This document shows, in pieces, positions 8,464-18,700 of a DNA stretch of 64,000 nt. Origin of the DNA: Bacteroidales bacterium (GTDB lineage: Bacteria > Bacteroidota > Bacteroidia > Bacteroidales > Tenuifilaceae); assembly GCA_013141385.1 (NCBI GenBank), contig JABFRB010000021.1, positions 122,060 through 186,059 on the forward strand, written 5' to 3'. The notes below the pieces were generated by a model. The model was not told where the DNA came from, did not search any database, and saw only the letters and a list, made by a program, of their open reading frames with translations. Position 1 is the stretch's first letter. Every line of letters begins with the position of its first letter. The position numbers and the translations under genes are program-made.

Positions 8464-11124
8464 ATGAGAAAACTAAGAACAACCATCTGGTTAGCAATAT
8501 TATTGCTAATAAATTTAATAACATCTGCACAGGAAAAGCATTTAATTTCTGACCATTCATATCGAAATATTGTTCACAATCAATTTCTTAAAAGTAAAGA
8601 GCTAGCAAAAGGAAGAGCGAATATTCTCTTTGGAGTATTTAACAATCCTATTTCCCTTGAACAAAAAGAGGCTCTCGAATTCCTTTATGCTTTTATGCCC
8701 TTAAGTGATCTTGCTATGCATAATGGTAATTATGTTCTTTCGCAGGTCAACACCGCTCTTCAGGCTCGAGAATTCTTCTCCTGGGGAAAATCAATTCCTG
8801 AAGAAATCTTTAGGCATTTCGTACTACCGTATCGAATCAATAACGAGTATACCGATACCTCTCGTCAGGTTTTTTATAAGGAGATAAAAGATAGAATAAA
8901 AGGATTGTCTATGTATGAAGCCGCATTGGAGGTTAACCATTGGTGTCATGAGAAGGTAACTTATAAAGCCTCTGATGATCGTACATCTGGCCCTCTTACA
9001 ACTGTTCGGAATGCTCTTGGTCGTTGTGGCGAAGAATCAACCTTTACCGTTGCTGCATTGCGTTCTGTGTGCCTTCCTGCTCGTCAGGTTTATACTCCCC
9101 GTTGGGCTCATACCGATGATAATCATGCATGGGTTGAGATTTGGGTTGATGGGAAATGGTATTTCCTTGGAGCTTGTGAACCTGAGCCAGAACCTAATAT
9201 GGGTTGGTTTGCAGCACCAGTTAAACGAGCGATGATGACCCATACTGTGGTGTTTGGGCAATATCAGGGATTCGAGGAAAAACTGCAAGTTGAGGACAAG
9301 TATACTCGCATAAATCTGCTTGCCAACTACACGCAAACTAGGACGATTCCAGTAAAAGTGCTGAAAACTGATGGTAAATCTGCGGCATTTGCAAAGGTTG
9401 AATTTATGCTCTATAATTATGCTGAATTCTATCCAATTGCAACTAAATACTCCGACAGAAAAGGCATCTGTTCAGCAATTTCGGGTTATGGCGATTTAAT
9501 CATTTGGGCATCGCATAATGGTTTCTATGGCTACCAAAAAGTTTCGGGTAATTCTACTGATACTATAATTGTAGTATTAACACCTCCAAATTATAAATCA
9601 TTTGTAGAGCAATACGACCTTGTACCCCCTGTAACGCAGTCCATTCCTGTGACCGATGCAAATAAGGCAGCAATTAATAATCAGTGTTTACAAAATGAGG
9701 ATTTGATCCGAAATAAATACATATCAACATTTATTGATTCCGCATCAATCATTAATCTAGCAAAACAGAAAGAGTTTCATTATAACCAAATTGCTACATC
9801 ACTAAAAAATAGCCGTGGTAACTGGAGGGAAATTTACACCTTTATTAATAGTCTTGATTTAAAAGATACTACTGATGGTTTTACAATTCTTAGAAATATC
9901 TCCGAAAAAGATACTCATGATGCGCTAGCCTCAACACTTAACGACCACTTGAAGAGTTTATCTACTTTTCCTGTGATTGATAATACTATAAGTAAAGAGA
10001 ATATTGAAAGGGACATAATATCACCTAGAATTGGACAGGAGTTTATTACACCATGGAGAAGTTTTCTACAAAAATCATTTAGTAAAAAAGATATTGAAGA
10101 GTTTAGAAAAGATCCTACGACTCTAGTTAAATGGATCTCTCAAACTATAAAAACAGACACCTTAAGCAATTACTATAACGTTCCACTAAACCCCGAAAGT
10201 GTATTCGAAATGAAGGTTGCGGATAGATATTCCCGCGATATCTTTTTTGTTGCTTCGTGTCGTAGTTTTGGTATCCCAGCTCGTATTGAATCAGCAACCC
10301 GTAAACCACAGTATTTGCAAAACAATAAGTGGGTTGATGTTCTTTTCGAAAAACAAGTAACTGTTGAATTGCCGAAAGGAGAGGTTATCCTAACGAACCA
10401 GTCGAGCGATAAAAACTTTATCCCTCAATACTACACTCATTTTACTATAGCGCGGCTTGATAAGGGTCAATTTACAACCCTTGATTATGAAACAGATCCA
10501 AATCTTAAAACATTCCCGTGTAAACTTAATCTCGAAACTGGCTATTACCGTTTAATGACCGGGAATCGACTTAACAACGGTTCTGTTAAGTGCAGAATTG
10601 AATACTTCACTGTTGAGAAGGACAAAAAGGTAGAGATTCCAATTATTGTGCTTCCCATTGAAACTCAAACAGGGGTGCTTGGTAAAGCAGATCTCGATGC
10701 AGGATTTAATTCTTTAGATGGAAAATCGGAGTTTATACTAAAGAGTTACCTTGGGAAAAAGGGTTTAGTTGTTGCCGTTATAGATCCTGATAAAGAACCC
10801 ACCAAACACCTAATGGAGGATATACAATTAGTAAAATCAGGCTTTGAACAATGGGGCGGACAAATTCTCTTTATCGTTGCAAAGGATAAACTATCTAAAG
10901 ACTTCAACTCTTCAATCTATAAAAACATTCCAAAGATTTCTACTTTTGGATACGATCCAACTGGCGATGTGACAGATGCCATTGATTTGATGTGTGGAAA
11001 AAACACTGGGACACAATATCCACAGGTATCGGTTATTAATGCTAATGGAGAGATAATCTTTTATTCAGAAGGATATAGCATTGGAATGGGGGAAACTATC
11101 TTGAAGAATTTGAGTAATAAGTAA
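8464..11124 (+). CDS. Secreted transglutaminase-like protein with C-terminal thioredoxin-like region
   Basis: ATG at 8464 is preferred over the TTG one codon earlier; about 886 residues. The signal peptide ends near TSAQ. The transglutaminase core contains a GRCGEES cysteine, the His in DNHAWVEIWVDGKWY and an Asp or Glu that follows, so the catalytic triad appears intact. A second, degenerate region (DIFFVASCRSFGIPARIESA, about residue 595) resembles a transglutaminase fold but without the normal His context. The last 130 residues look thioredoxin-like (GKKGLVVAVIDPDKEP and YPQVSVINANGEIIFYSEGY). Such proteins are common exported enzymes in Bacteroidota; the substrate is unknown. It could act in protein cross-linking, amide hydrolysis, or peptidoglycan peptide turnover. 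Confidence 0.75.
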   Translation: MRKLRTTIWLAILLLINLITSAQEKHLISDHSYRNIVHNQFLKSKELAKGRANILFGVFNNPISLEQKEALEFLYAFMPLSDLAMHNGNYVLSQVNTALQAREFFSWGKSIPEEIFRHFVLPYRINNEYTDTSRQVFYKEIKDRIKGLSMYEAALEVNHWCHEKVTYKASDDRTSGPLTTVRNALGRCGEESTFTVAALRSVCLPARQVYTPRWAHTDDNHAWVEIWVDGKWYFLGACEPEPEPNMGWFAAPVKRAMMTHTVVFGQYQGFEEKLQVEDKYTRINLLANYTQTRTIPVKVLKTDGKSAAFAKVEFMLYNYAEFYPIATKYSDRKGICSAISGYGDLIIWASHNGFYGYQKVSGNSTDTIIVVLTPPNYKSFVEQYDLVPPVTQSIPVTDANKAAINNQCLQNEDLIRNKYISTFIDSASIINLAKQKEFHYNQIATSLKNSRGNWREIYTFINSLDLKDTTDGFTILRNISEKDTHDALASTLNDHLKSLSTFPVIDNTISKENIERDIISPRIGQEFITPWRSFLQKSFSKKDIEEFRKDPTTLVKWISQTIKTDTLSNYYNVPLNPESVFEMKVADRYSRDIFFVASCRSFGIPARIESATRKPQYLQNNKWVDVLFEKQVTVELPKGEVILTNQSSDKNFIPQYYTHFTIARLDKGQFTTLDYETDPNLKTFPCKLNLETGYYRLMTGNRLNNGSVKCRIEYFTVEKDKKVEIPIIVLPIETQTGVLGKADLDAGFNSLDGKSEFILKSYLGKKGLVVAVIDPDKEPTKHLMEDIQLVKSGFEQWGGQILFIVAKDKLSKDFNSSIYKNIPKISTFGYDPTGDVTDAIDLMCGKNTGTQYPQVSVINANGEIIFYSEGYSIGMGETILKNLSNK

Positions 11125-11159
11125 ATTCATGTATTTAAATTATTTAATACGATAATAGA

Positions 11160-11894
11160 ATGTTTATCCTTGAAATATGCGCCAACTCAATTCAAAGTGC
11201 CATAAACGCTCAGGAAACTGGAGCGCATCGGGTAGAACTTTGCGAAAACCTTGCTCAAGGAGGGACAACACCATCATTTGGTTTCTTATCCCAAGCAAGA
11301 AAATTATTAAATATCAAACTTAATGTTCTTATTCGTCCTCGAACAGGAGATTTCCTCTATTCAGATTTAGAATTCAATATAATAAAAGAGGATATCAAAG
11401 CAGCCAAAGATCTTGGTGCTGATGGGATTGTTTGTGGAATTCTGCTTACTAATGGAGATGTTGACATTGAACGTACAAAAGTATTAGTTGAATTGGCAAA
11501 ACCAATGTCCTTTACATTCCATAGAGCATTTGACTTTACCAATGATCCATTTAAATCTCTTAATGATATTATTTCAATTGGTGCCGACAGGGTTTTAACA
11601 TCTGGGCAACAACCAACAGCCATTCAGGGAGAGCATCTAATAAGAGAACTGGTGAAACAGAGCAACGGCAAAATCATTATTATGCCCGGAAGCGGAGTGA
11701 ATGCAGAAAATATTGCATACCTTCTCGAAACAGGTGCAACAGAATTTCACATGAGCGGTGTTTCATCCTTAGAAAGTAAAATGACCTTCCGAAAATTGGG
11801 AATGACACTCGGAAATCCCGATACAGATTACAAAATACAAGAAAGCAGTATTGAGAAGGTAAACGCTGTTCTTGCTATTCTTAATAAAGAATAA
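11160..11894 (+). CDS. cutC: CutC family copper homeostasis protein
   Basis: 244 residues, the normal CutC length. The N-terminus (LEICANSIQSAINAQETGAHRVELCENLAQGG is spread over residues 3-34) and the segments LNVLIRPRTGDFLYSD, GILLTNGDVD, TFHRAFD, ILTSGQ-type RVLTSGQ and IIIMPGSGVNAENI are family signatures of this cytoplasmic TIM-barrel protein. The name reflects E. coli genetics; the biochemical role is still unclear in the family. It starts 35 bases after the transglutaminase-like gene on the same strand. Confidence 0.9.
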   Translation: MFILEICANSIQSAINAQETGAHRVELCENLAQGGTTPSFGFLSQARKLLNIKLNVLIRPRTGDFLYSDLEFNIIKEDIKAAKDLGADGIVCGILLTNGDVDIERTKVLVELAKPMSFTFHRAFDFTNDPFKSLNDIISIGADRVLTSGQQPTAIQGEHLIRELVKQSNGKIIIMPGSGVNAENIAYLLETGATEFHMSGVSSLESKMTFRKLGMTLGNPDTDYKIQESSIEKVNAVLAILNKE

Positions 11895-11971
11895 ATACAG
11901 TATGCTGAATAGAGATATCTATAACGATTTCTTATCACATCCAAAAAAAATCTACCTGCTCTCGAATTTTT

Positions 11972-12003
11972 AAAAAAAACTCTGCCCGACAATATCGGGC
12001 AGA
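11972..12003 (-). terminator. Rho-independent terminator for the beta-helix lipoprotein gene
   Basis: A perfect 9-bp stem TCTGCCCGA (11981-11989) / TCGGGCAGA (11995-12003) is followed, on the minus strand, by eight T (A run at 11972-11979). Orientation fits the gene ending at 12176 rather than cutC. Confidence 0.75.
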
Positions 12004-12175
12004 ATAGAAACTATCGTTTATTACATTGAGTGTTTTATCCTAGTTCAAAGTAACCATTAATCTTAAGGAAACCCATTGAGTTCTGGTAACCAAGTATTCT
12101 GGGTAACCTTTACAATCATTATGGTTTACCAACGATAACAACGAACTAACGGTGAATTACAATTACTTTCATGCA

Positions 12176-13210
12176 TCAGTCATACCTAAAAATATTATCT
12201 GGTATCGGACAAGATTTATTTTCATTCGTTTTATAGAACTTACTTACTTGAAAATAGGTGTTATTATATATCTCCCCAATTCCTTGAGGTCTACCACGAA
12301 AAACTACGGCAGCAGTATAAACATTAGTGCCATAAAAATCATTGTTGTATATCCAAATATTATTACCTGCATAACAATTGTATGGATTACCATGTATATC
12401 AAAATGATGATCTATTCGAGCTCCTTTCGAATTCCTAACCTCGTTATAAGAGGCATCGTAACTAGGTTGATTCAGAGCATCTCCTCCACCTGCAATTGCA
12501 TGCCGATTGTTGTCAAAATAATTATGATGGATATAAGCAACCCCCGCATCGCTAACCATTACCCCATAACCCATTACTTCATCTTTAGCATAACCCAATT
12601 CTGCATTTTCATCATCAAATAAATTATTCGCAATATTATCATGAAAATTATTCGCATAAACTTCATTTTGACCAGGACTCCTAAAGGAAGTGGCTGCACC
12701 AGGAAATCCTGAAATGTCACAGTTTTGAACTTTGCCATAATTCGCACTCGGTCCAAAATAGATTCCACTGGCACCGCTATAACACCTCATGGGCGAAGCA
12801 GAAGGCCATGGACCTTTGATTTTTAATCCTTCAATGGTCACATGCTCCCCATCAGTCAAAAACAAGGTACGTGTTCGAGGAAGGTATGCCGCCGTTATTG
12901 TCTTTCCGCCTGATCCATATGATGTTCCACCACCTGAAATCGTTGTGTTCGATGGGATATTGATACCATAATCAGCATCACTATAAATATTGGCGGTTAT
13001 ATTAATAACGCCACCACTATTATTTTGGGCTATCTCTGCTAATCGTGCCTTTAGCTCTCCCCATGTTGAAACACTGTAATATGCTGAGACTTTCTTTCTT
13101 GGTGAAACATTTTCATCAATTTTACTTTTTTCAGTAATATCTGCTTTATCACAGCCTACCATTATGCTGCCAATAAAAAGCAAACTAAAAATCATTCTTA
13201 ATTTAAACAT
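12176..13210 (-). CDS. Pectate-lyase-like right-handed beta-helix lipoprotein
   Basis: 344 residues. The N-terminus is a lipoprotein signal with lipobox SIMVGC. After an N-terminal segment typical of PL1-like enzymes (YYSVSTWGELKARLAEI, then IPSNTTISGGG) come parallel beta-helix coils: TLFLTDGEHVTIEGLKIKG, VQNCDISGF, NEVYANNFHDN, AYIHHNYFDNN, ASYNEVRNSKG, IWIYNNDFYG. The His-rich YIHHNYFDNNRHA and RIDHHFDIHGN segments resemble regions near the active site or metal site in pectate lyases, but the catalytic Arg cannot be assigned by eye. It may cut acidic polysaccharide outside the cell or merely bind glycan. It is transcribed away from the phosphate operon. Confidence 0.7.
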   Translation of the reverse strand: MFKLRMIFSLLFIGSIMVGCDKADITEKSKIDENVSPRKKVSAYYSVSTWGELKARLAEIAQNNSGGVINITANIYSDADYGINIPSNTTISGGGTSYGSGGKTITAAYLPRTRTLFLTDGEHVTIEGLKIKGPWPSASPMRCYSGASGIYFGPSANYGKVQNCDISGFPGAATSFRSPGQNEVYANNFHDNIANNLFDDENAELGYAKDEVMGYGVMVSDAGVAYIHHNYFDNNRHAIAGGGDALNQPSYDASYNEVRNSKGARIDHHFDIHGNPYNCYAGNNIWIYNNDFYGTNVYTAAVVFRGRPQGIGEIYNNTYFQVSKFYKTNENKSCPIPDNIFRYD

Positions 13211-13504
13211 AAACTTTCTTCCTTTTTTATTTAATTATTATTATGGTTTATTGCTCTTTTAAACTCCTTCTTATTTGTCCAAATTACAAATGAGCAATTT
13301 TTGTAATTGTGGTTTTCTATAATATTCCTTGTGGGTAGGTCAAGAATAGAAGAAAAATAAGTTGTAAAAAATTATCCGCTTAAGCTTTATCTATATAAAA
13401 TTATACATTTTTTTATTTTAAACAAATATTATCGACAGTTTTAATGAAAAAGAAATTCTCAATTCTTGTACTCTCCGTTTTTCGGTCTTAATTATTTTCT
13501 CTGC
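13211..13504. other. Intergenic region between the beta-helix lipoprotein and porin-pst genes, left part
   Basis: AT-rich spacer between divergent genes. The purine-rich stretch just right of 13210 can serve as a weak ribosome site for the minus-strand gene. No ORF, hairpin or repeat stands out before the Pho-box region that begins at 13505. Confidence 0.5.
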
Positions 13505-13591
13505 TTAACGTTAAGTTAACATTCCTCCCTAATTCTTAACATAGAGTTAATGTTCTCATAATCATGAGGCAATATTCTTGCTATTCCTTTG
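13505..13591 (+). promoter_or_regulatory. Predicted PhoB box and promoter of the porin-pst operon
   Basis: TTAAC occurs at 13505, 13516 and 13536 and TTAAT at 13547, i.e. two pairs each spaced 11 bp. A -7-like TATTCTTG (13573-13580) lies 26 bp (15+11) after the last repeat; a second candidate TTCCTTTG is at 13584-13591. TTAAC-type repeats with an 11-bp period are the binding pattern of PhoP/PhoB regulators in Bacillus; use here is inferred from the operon downstream. Confidence 0.65.
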
Positions 13592-13622
13592 TATCAGAAA
13601 AAAAGACTAAAACGAATAACGG

Positions 13623-14939
13623 ATGAAAAAACATTTAACTCTATTTACACTTTTATTACTAGCATTTACTGCTAACACTTTTGCGCAAGAATCTAACAAT
13701 CCTATTGATACTCTTGCAAACTACGTTCAAAAGATGAATACCACCGTAACTACCCTAAGCAAACTGAAAATTTCTGGATATTTTCAGTTTCAAGCCCAAA
13801 AGGCAGACTCAATGGGTGTTAAATCTATGGCTGGGGGTAACTTCGGAGCCAATCAGAATAACCGTTTTGGGGTTCGCAGAGGTCGTATTAAGTTTGCATA
13901 CGCTGGAAGGCTTAGCAACTATGTAGTTCAGTTCGATGTAACTGAAAAAGGGTTTGCTACAAAGGATATATATGCAAATTTCACCGATCCTTGGATGCAA
14001 GCCTTCACAATACAAGGTGGTGTTTTTAACCGTCCGTTTGGTTACGAAATTCCATTCTCATCATCACAGCGCGAAAGCCCAGAACGTTCAAGATTTACTC
14101 AAACTCTATTTCCACAAGAACGTGATCTTGGTGCAATGCTAACCTTCCAGATGCCTAAAACTTCCCCTTGGAATTTTCTAAAAATTGATGCTGGTTACTT
14201 TGCAGGAAACGGTATTGGCCAGGAGTTTGATAATAAGAAAGATTTTATTGGTCGTATCAGCATTTTAAAAATTACTCCAAATGAAAAAATTCGCTACGGT
14301 CTAGGTTTCTCATACTACAACGGCGGAGTTTACCAAGCCAGCGTAAATTCTTATAAGATGTGGGAATCTGATGGGGTGAAAGGCTTCTACCGAGATGATA
14401 CACAAATAGCAAAGGGTGCTTTTGCAAAAAGAGAGTATAAGGGATTTGATGCCCAAGTTTCCATAGAATCTCCAATTGGTATAACAACGCTTCGTGGTGA
14501 ATATGTTATGGGTGTTCAACCGGGTCAAAGTGGTTCATCAACAAGCCCCAATTCTGGTTCAACAGACTTTACCGCAACAGGATACGATACCTATGTCAGA
14601 AATTTTAATGGTGGGTATTTTTACTTCGTTCAATCTATTTATCATACCCCGCTTACCATTGCTGTAAAATTTGATTTTTACGATCCAAATATCAAAATAT
14701 CAGGCAACGATATAGGAAAAACCTCAACAACAGAAAGTGCAATAAATGCAAAAGCCACCAACGCTACCGATTTAAAATATACAACCGTTGGATTAGGTTT
14801 GCTCTACGCTGTTTCAACTAATGTAAAATTCACTTGTTACTATGATATGCTTAAAAACGAAACAAGTAATAATTTAAAAAACTACAAAAACGATTTATCT
14901 GATAATGTTTGGACAATCAGAATGCAATACAAATTTTAA
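13623..14939 (+). CDS. Phosphate-selective porin (OprO/OprP-like)
   Basis: 438 residues with a signal peptide ending TFAQE, a short coiled segment (NYVQKMNTTVTTLSKLKISG), then an outer-membrane barrel of the porin O/P family. The start FGVRRGRIKFAYAGRLSNYVVQFDVTEKG and the loop DPWMQAFTIQGGVFNRPFGYE with PERSRFTQTLFPQERDLGAM are family features; the last residue is Phe, as in most outer-membrane barrels. It is the first gene of the predicted Pho-controlled operon and precedes pstS by 16 bases, so it most likely admits phosphate or polyphosphate to the periplasm. Confidence 0.88.
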   Translation: MKKHLTLFTLLLLAFTANTFAQESNNPIDTLANYVQKMNTTVTTLSKLKISGYFQFQAQKADSMGVKSMAGGNFGANQNNRFGVRRGRIKFAYAGRLSNYVVQFDVTEKGFATKDIYANFTDPWMQAFTIQGGVFNRPFGYEIPFSSSQRESPERSRFTQTLFPQERDLGAMLTFQMPKTSPWNFLKIDAGYFAGNGIGQEFDNKKDFIGRISILKITPNEKIRYGLGFSYYNGGVYQASVNSYKMWESDGVKGFYRDDTQIAKGAFAKREYKGFDAQVSIESPIGITTLRGEYVMGVQPGQSGSSTSPNSGSTDFTATGYDTYVRNFNGGYFYFVQSIYHTPLTIAVKFDFYDPNIKISGNDIGKTSTTESAINAKATNATDLKYTTVGLGLLYAVSTNVKFTCYYDMLKNETSNNLKNYKNDLSDNVWTIRMQYKF

Positions 14940-14955
14940 TTAGAAACTAAATATT

Positions 14956-15762
14956 ATGAAAAGAATAATTATTTCAATCATCGCGTTAGCCTTTGCAATC
15001 AATGGCCAAGCGCAGAGAATTAAAGGTAGTGATACTATGCTTCCCCTATCACAGAAAGAGGCAGAGGTTTTTATGAAAGCTAATCCTTCTGCAAAAGTTA
15101 CAGTAACAGGTGGTGGCAGCGGAGTGGGTATTGCTGCACTTATCGATGGTACAACTGATATCGCTCAATCATCACGTCAAATCAAAATGGACGAGAAGAT
15201 TAAACTTCAAGAAGCAGGCATAACCTATAAAGAAGTTGTTGCCGCTTGGGATGCACTGGCCGTTGTTGTAAACCCAAGTAACCCAGTTAGCCAACTAACT
15301 CGTGTTCAAATTGAAGGGATTTTTACAGGTAAAATAACAAACTGGAAAGAGGTTGGTGGTGATGATATGCAGATTATCGTTTACTCACGGGAATCAAGCT
15401 CTGGTACATACGAATTCTTCAAAACAAGCGTAATGAAGAACAAGAATTTTGCAAACAATGTGCTGAGTATGCCAGCAACTGGTGCAATTATTCAAAGCGT
15501 TAGCCAAACTAAAGGGGCTATTGGATATGTTGGTTTAGCTTATGTTTCTAAAGATGTTAAAGATATTAAAGTTTCCTATGATGGAAAAACATTTGTTGGC
15601 GCTTCAATGGAAACAGCAAAAAACAAAACCTATCCTATCATTCGTCGCCTATACTACTATTATAATGTAAAGGTTGAAAGTAAGGTAAAAGCATACTTTG
15701 ATTTTGTACTATCCCCAGAAGGTCAAAAAATAGTTGAACAGGTTGGTTACGTGCCTTTATAA
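14956..15762 (+). CDS. pstS: Phosphate ABC transporter periplasmic binding protein PstS
   Basis: 268 residues with a signal peptide ending NGQAQ. Phosphate-site motifs are present: KGSDTMLPL near the N-terminus, TGGGSGVGIAALIDGTTDIAQSSR, then ITNWKEVGG and YSRESSSGTYEFF, which supply Ser, Thr, Asp and Arg ligands. It delivers phosphate to the PstCA permease encoded next. Confidence 0.95.
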   Translation: MKRIIISIIALAFAINGQAQRIKGSDTMLPLSQKEAEVFMKANPSAKVTVTGGGSGVGIAALIDGTTDIAQSSRQIKMDEKIKLQEAGITYKEVVAAWDALAVVVNPSNPVSQLTRVQIEGIFTGKITNWKEVGGDDMQIIVYSRESSSGTYEFFKTSVMKNKNFANNVLSMPATGAIIQSVSQTKGAIGYVGLAYVSKDVKDIKVSYDGKTFVGASMETAKNKTYPIIRRLYYYYNVKVESKVKAYFDFVLSPEGQKIVEQVGYVPL

Positions 15763-15839
15763 TTGTATCAAGGTTTAGGTTGAGAGATTCCGTAGTCCCA
15801 AATGGGTTACGGATATTTCCGTTTAAAAATAGAGTAAAA

Positions 15840-17051
15840 ATGACAAGACCATTCTATAAAAAACTATTCGAGAAAATTATCGAGGGAATTCTCGCTCTAA
15901 GCGGAAGCATTACAAGCCTTGCTGTTCTGCTTATAGTAATTTTCCTATTCAAAGAGGGACTTGGTCTTTTTAACCGAAGCCCAATTGCCGAAGGATTTGT
16001 ACTAGCAGTTAATAAAAACAATCCTGTTAGTATAATTGATTCCAAAACAGTTAAGCTAATTTTTGATCAGGAGATTACCAACTGGGAATCGATTTCAGGT
16101 AAAAAAGATACTATCATCCTATTTCGTTTAGAGGATATTAATTTATACTATACTGAGACACAGATAGGATCAAATCTTGAAAATCTTCCAACATGTATCA
16201 GCAGATTAACCGATAGCATTCCCAATATCATTGCGTTTATTCCTCAAAGCTACACCAAGGAAAACTTTAAGGGAAAGGTTATACTACCCCGAAATATTAA
16301 AGTCGGAGAGTTTTTTGGAGGAAAAGAGTGGTATCCTACGGCAGAACCATCGGCACAATTTGGAGTGCTACCATTACTGTTGGGCACACTTTGGGTAAGT
16401 TTAGGCGCCATTCTACTGTCGCTTCCTTTAGGGCTAGCAGTTGCAATATACATGGCAGAGGTTGCTAAACCCAGAGTTCGAAATATTTTTAAGCCCATTA
16501 TCGAACTACTGGCTGGTATTCCATCTGTAATATATGGTTTCTTTGGTCTTGTAGTAATTGTTCCGCTTATTCAGAGCCTCTTTAATCTACCGGTTGGCGA
16601 AACAGCATTAGCGGGAAGTATTATTCTAGCCATAATGGCTCTACCAACAATAATAACCATTGCAGAAGATTCAATCCGAACAACTCCTCGCTCTATGAAA
16701 GAGGCTAGCCTTGCGCTTGGAGCCAGTCGTTGGCAAACAATCTATAGAATTGTATTACCCTACTCGATATCTGGAATAACTGCAGCCGCAATACTTGGAA
16801 TAGGAAGAGCGGTTGGCGAAACAATGGCGGTACTAATGGTTACAGGAAATGCAGCAGTTATACCGCATTCATTCCTCCAACCAGTAAGAACTATCCCTGC
16901 TACAATTGCTGCTGAGCTGGGCGAATCATCACAGGGAGGCCCTCATTACCAGGCACTATTCATACTTGGATGCATACTTTTCATCTTAACGCTAATTATC
17001 AACCTTACGGTTGAGTACATCTCATCACGAAATAAACTCGCTAAAAGGTAA
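15840..17051 (+). CDS. pstC: Phosphate ABC transporter permease PstC with a PstS-like periplasmic insert
   Basis: The start at ATG 15840 (403 residues) is preferred to TTG 15780 because it begins directly with MTRPFYKKLFEKII before the first helix. After helix 1 there is a large periplasmic insert (about residues 45-165) that aligns with PstS: NNPVSIIDSKTVKLIFDQEI and ITNWESISGKKDTIILFRLED parallel the PstS segment around VSQLTRVQIEGIFTGKITNW. The C-terminal half is a standard permease with the EAA loop (MKEASLALGASRWQTIYRIVLP). The insert is shorter than PstS and lacks its SSGTYEFF phosphate loop. Confidence 0.92.
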   Translation: MTRPFYKKLFEKIIEGILALSGSITSLAVLLIVIFLFKEGLGLFNRSPIAEGFVLAVNKNNPVSIIDSKTVKLIFDQEITNWESISGKKDTIILFRLEDINLYYTETQIGSNLENLPTCISRLTDSIPNIIAFIPQSYTKENFKGKVILPRNIKVGEFFGGKEWYPTAEPSAQFGVLPLLLGTLWVSLGAILLSLPLGLAVAIYMAEVAKPRVRNIFKPIIELLAGIPSVIYGFFGLVVIVPLIQSLFNLPVGETALAGSIILAIMALPTIITIAEDSIRTTPRSMKEASLALGASRWQTIYRIVLPYSISGITAAAILGIGRAVGETMAVLMVTGNAAVIPHSFLQPVRTIPATIAAELGESSQGGPHYQALFILGCILFILTLIINLTVEYISSRNKLAKR

Positions 17052-17056
17052 TCGAT

Positions 17057-17941
17057 ATGATTTCTGAAAAGAGAAGAAAAATTGAAAGAAGTAAACGACT
17101 CAGTGAGCGTATTGCTTTTGGGGTTTTCCGTGTGATGAGCCTTTTGGTAGTTGGATTTCTTTTTGTAATTCTTGGATTTATTGTAATTAAAGGTATTTCG
17201 GTAATCAGCTGGGACTTTATAACCAAAATGCCCGAGGACGGAATGACCAAAGGTGGTATCTACCCTGCTATCATTGGAACACTTTACCTAATTGCAGGGA
17301 GTATGCTTTTCAGTTTCCCAATTGGAGTACTATCGGGAATCTATATCAACGAATATGCAAGTAATGGATGGGTTGTAAAGTTTATACGATTGATGACTAA
17401 TAACCTTGCAGGAATTCCCTCCATTGTATTCGGGCTTTTCGGGATGTCGCTTTTTGTAAACGCGCTTGGGTTTGGCGATTCAATCATAGCAGGGTCATTA
17501 ACCCTAGGACTGATGACCCTTCCTGTTGTAATCAGAACTACTGAGGAGGCGTTAAAATCAGTGGATAATTCTTTCCGTCATGGAAGTTATGCATTAGGTG
17601 CATCGAAACTACAAACCATCCGAAGGGTAACGCTGCCAATTGCATACCCTAATATCATTACAGGTTTAATACTCTCAATAGGAAGAGTTTCGGGCGAAAC
17701 AGCTCCTATCCTTTTTACCGTAGCCGCTTACTTTTTACCTAAACTGCCTCATAGTATGTTCGATCAGGTAATGGCTCTCCCCTACCACCTATACGTTTTA
17801 GCTACAAGTGGTACTAACATTGAGGAATCAAGACCCATGGCATACGGAACAGCACTTGTACTTATAATGATTGTTCTTTTTCTAAATCTTATGGCAAATG
17901 CGCTTCGTAGATATTTCAGCAAAAAAGTTAAAATGAACTAA
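17057..17941 (+). CDS. pstA: Phosphate ABC transporter permease PstA
   Basis: 294 residues, six predicted membrane segments. The EAA loop reads [22 protein letters not shown], and [13 protein letters not shown] is the conserved PstA segment before the last helices. It follows pstC by five bases and precedes pstB by two, so translation is probably coupled. PstA pairs with PstC to form the inner-membrane channel. Confidence 0.95.
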   Translation: MISEKRRKIERSKRLSERIAFGVFRVMSLLVVGFLFVILGFIVIKGISVISWDFITKMPEDGMTKGGIYPAIIGTLYLIAGSMLFSFPIGVLSGIYINEYASNGWVVKFIRLMTNNLAGIPSIVFGLFGMSLFVNALGFGDSIIAGSLTLGLMTLPVVIRTTEEALKSVDNSFRHGSYALGASKLQTIRRVTLPIAYPNIITGLILSIGRVSGETAPILFTVAAYFLPKLPHSMFDQVMALPYHLYVLATSGTNIEESRPMAYGTALVLIMIVLFLNLMANALRRYFSKKVKMN

Positions 17942-17943
17942 TA

Positions 17944-18696
17944 ATGGCAAAAATAGAAACTTTAGATGCCAATTTATATTATGGCGATTTTCATGCACTA
18001 AAAAACATCTCCATGAAAATGGAGCTAAATACTGTTACTGCCCTAATTGGCCCTTCGGGTTGTGGAAAATCTACATACCTAAGGCTTTTCAACCGTATGA
18101 ACGATTTAATTGATAATGTTAGAATTACAGGTCAAATTCTAGTTGATGATGAGAATATCTACAATAAAAATATCAATGTTGATGAACTTCGTATTAAGGT
18201 TGGAATGGTTTTCCAAAAGCCCAACCCCTTCCCCAAAAGCATATTCGAAAATGTTGCTTACGGGCTCAGAGTGAATGGCGAAAAGAACAAATCGTTTATT
18301 GAGGATACCGTTGTACACTCAATTAAGCAAGCCGCCCTTTGGGGCGAGGTGTCGGATAAACTCAATAAATCAGCGTTTGAATTATCTGGGGGTCAACAAC
18401 AAAGACTTTGTATTGCCCGTGCTTTAGCTATTTCGCCATCAGTAATACTCATGGATGAACCTGCCTCGGCATTAGATCCGCTCTCAACAGCTAAAATAGA
18501 GGAGCTGATTCATGAATTGAAAAAAGAGTACACAATTGTAATTGTTACCCATAACATGCAACAAGCCTCAAGGGTAAGCGATTATACTGCTTTCTTTTAT
18601 CTAGGGGAGCTTATTGAATACGGGCAAACTGTAGAGATTTTCACTAAACCAAAACTAAAGCATACAGAGAACTACATAACTGGACGATTTGGTTAA
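17944..18696 (+). CDS. pstB: Phosphate ABC transporter ATPase PstB
   Basis: 250 residues, standard PstB length. Walker [10 protein letters not shown] (about 36-44), Q-loop [13 protein letters not shown], signature [16 protein letters not shown], Walker [13 protein letters not shown] and the switch His in VTHNMQQA are all intact. FQKPNPFP is characteristic of phosphate importers. It powers PstCA and, with PhoU, takes part in phosphate sensing in characterised bacteria. Confidence 0.97.
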   Translation: MAKIETLDANLYYGDFHALKNISMKMELNTVTALIGPSGCGKSTYLRLFNRMNDLIDNVRITGQILVDDENIYNKNINVDELRIKVGMVFQKPNPFPKSIFENVAYGLRVNGEKNKSFIEDTVVHSIKQAALWGEVSDKLNKSAFELSGGQQQRLCIARALAISPSVILMDEPASALDPLSTAKIEELIHELKKEYTIVIVTHNMQQASRVSDYTAFFYLGELIEYGQTVEIFTKPKLKHTENYITGRFG

Positions 18697-18700
18697 AGAA

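Noticed and set aside
12152..12622. Plus-strand ORF opposite the beta-helix lipoprotein
   Set aside because: The minus strand has a lipoprotein signal, beta-helix repeats and its own terminator; the plus ORF has no recognisable features and is an antisense shadow.
15780..15839. TTG start of pstC giving 20 more residues
   Set aside because: No family similarity in the added residues and no sensible leader; ATG 15840 begins right before helix 1.
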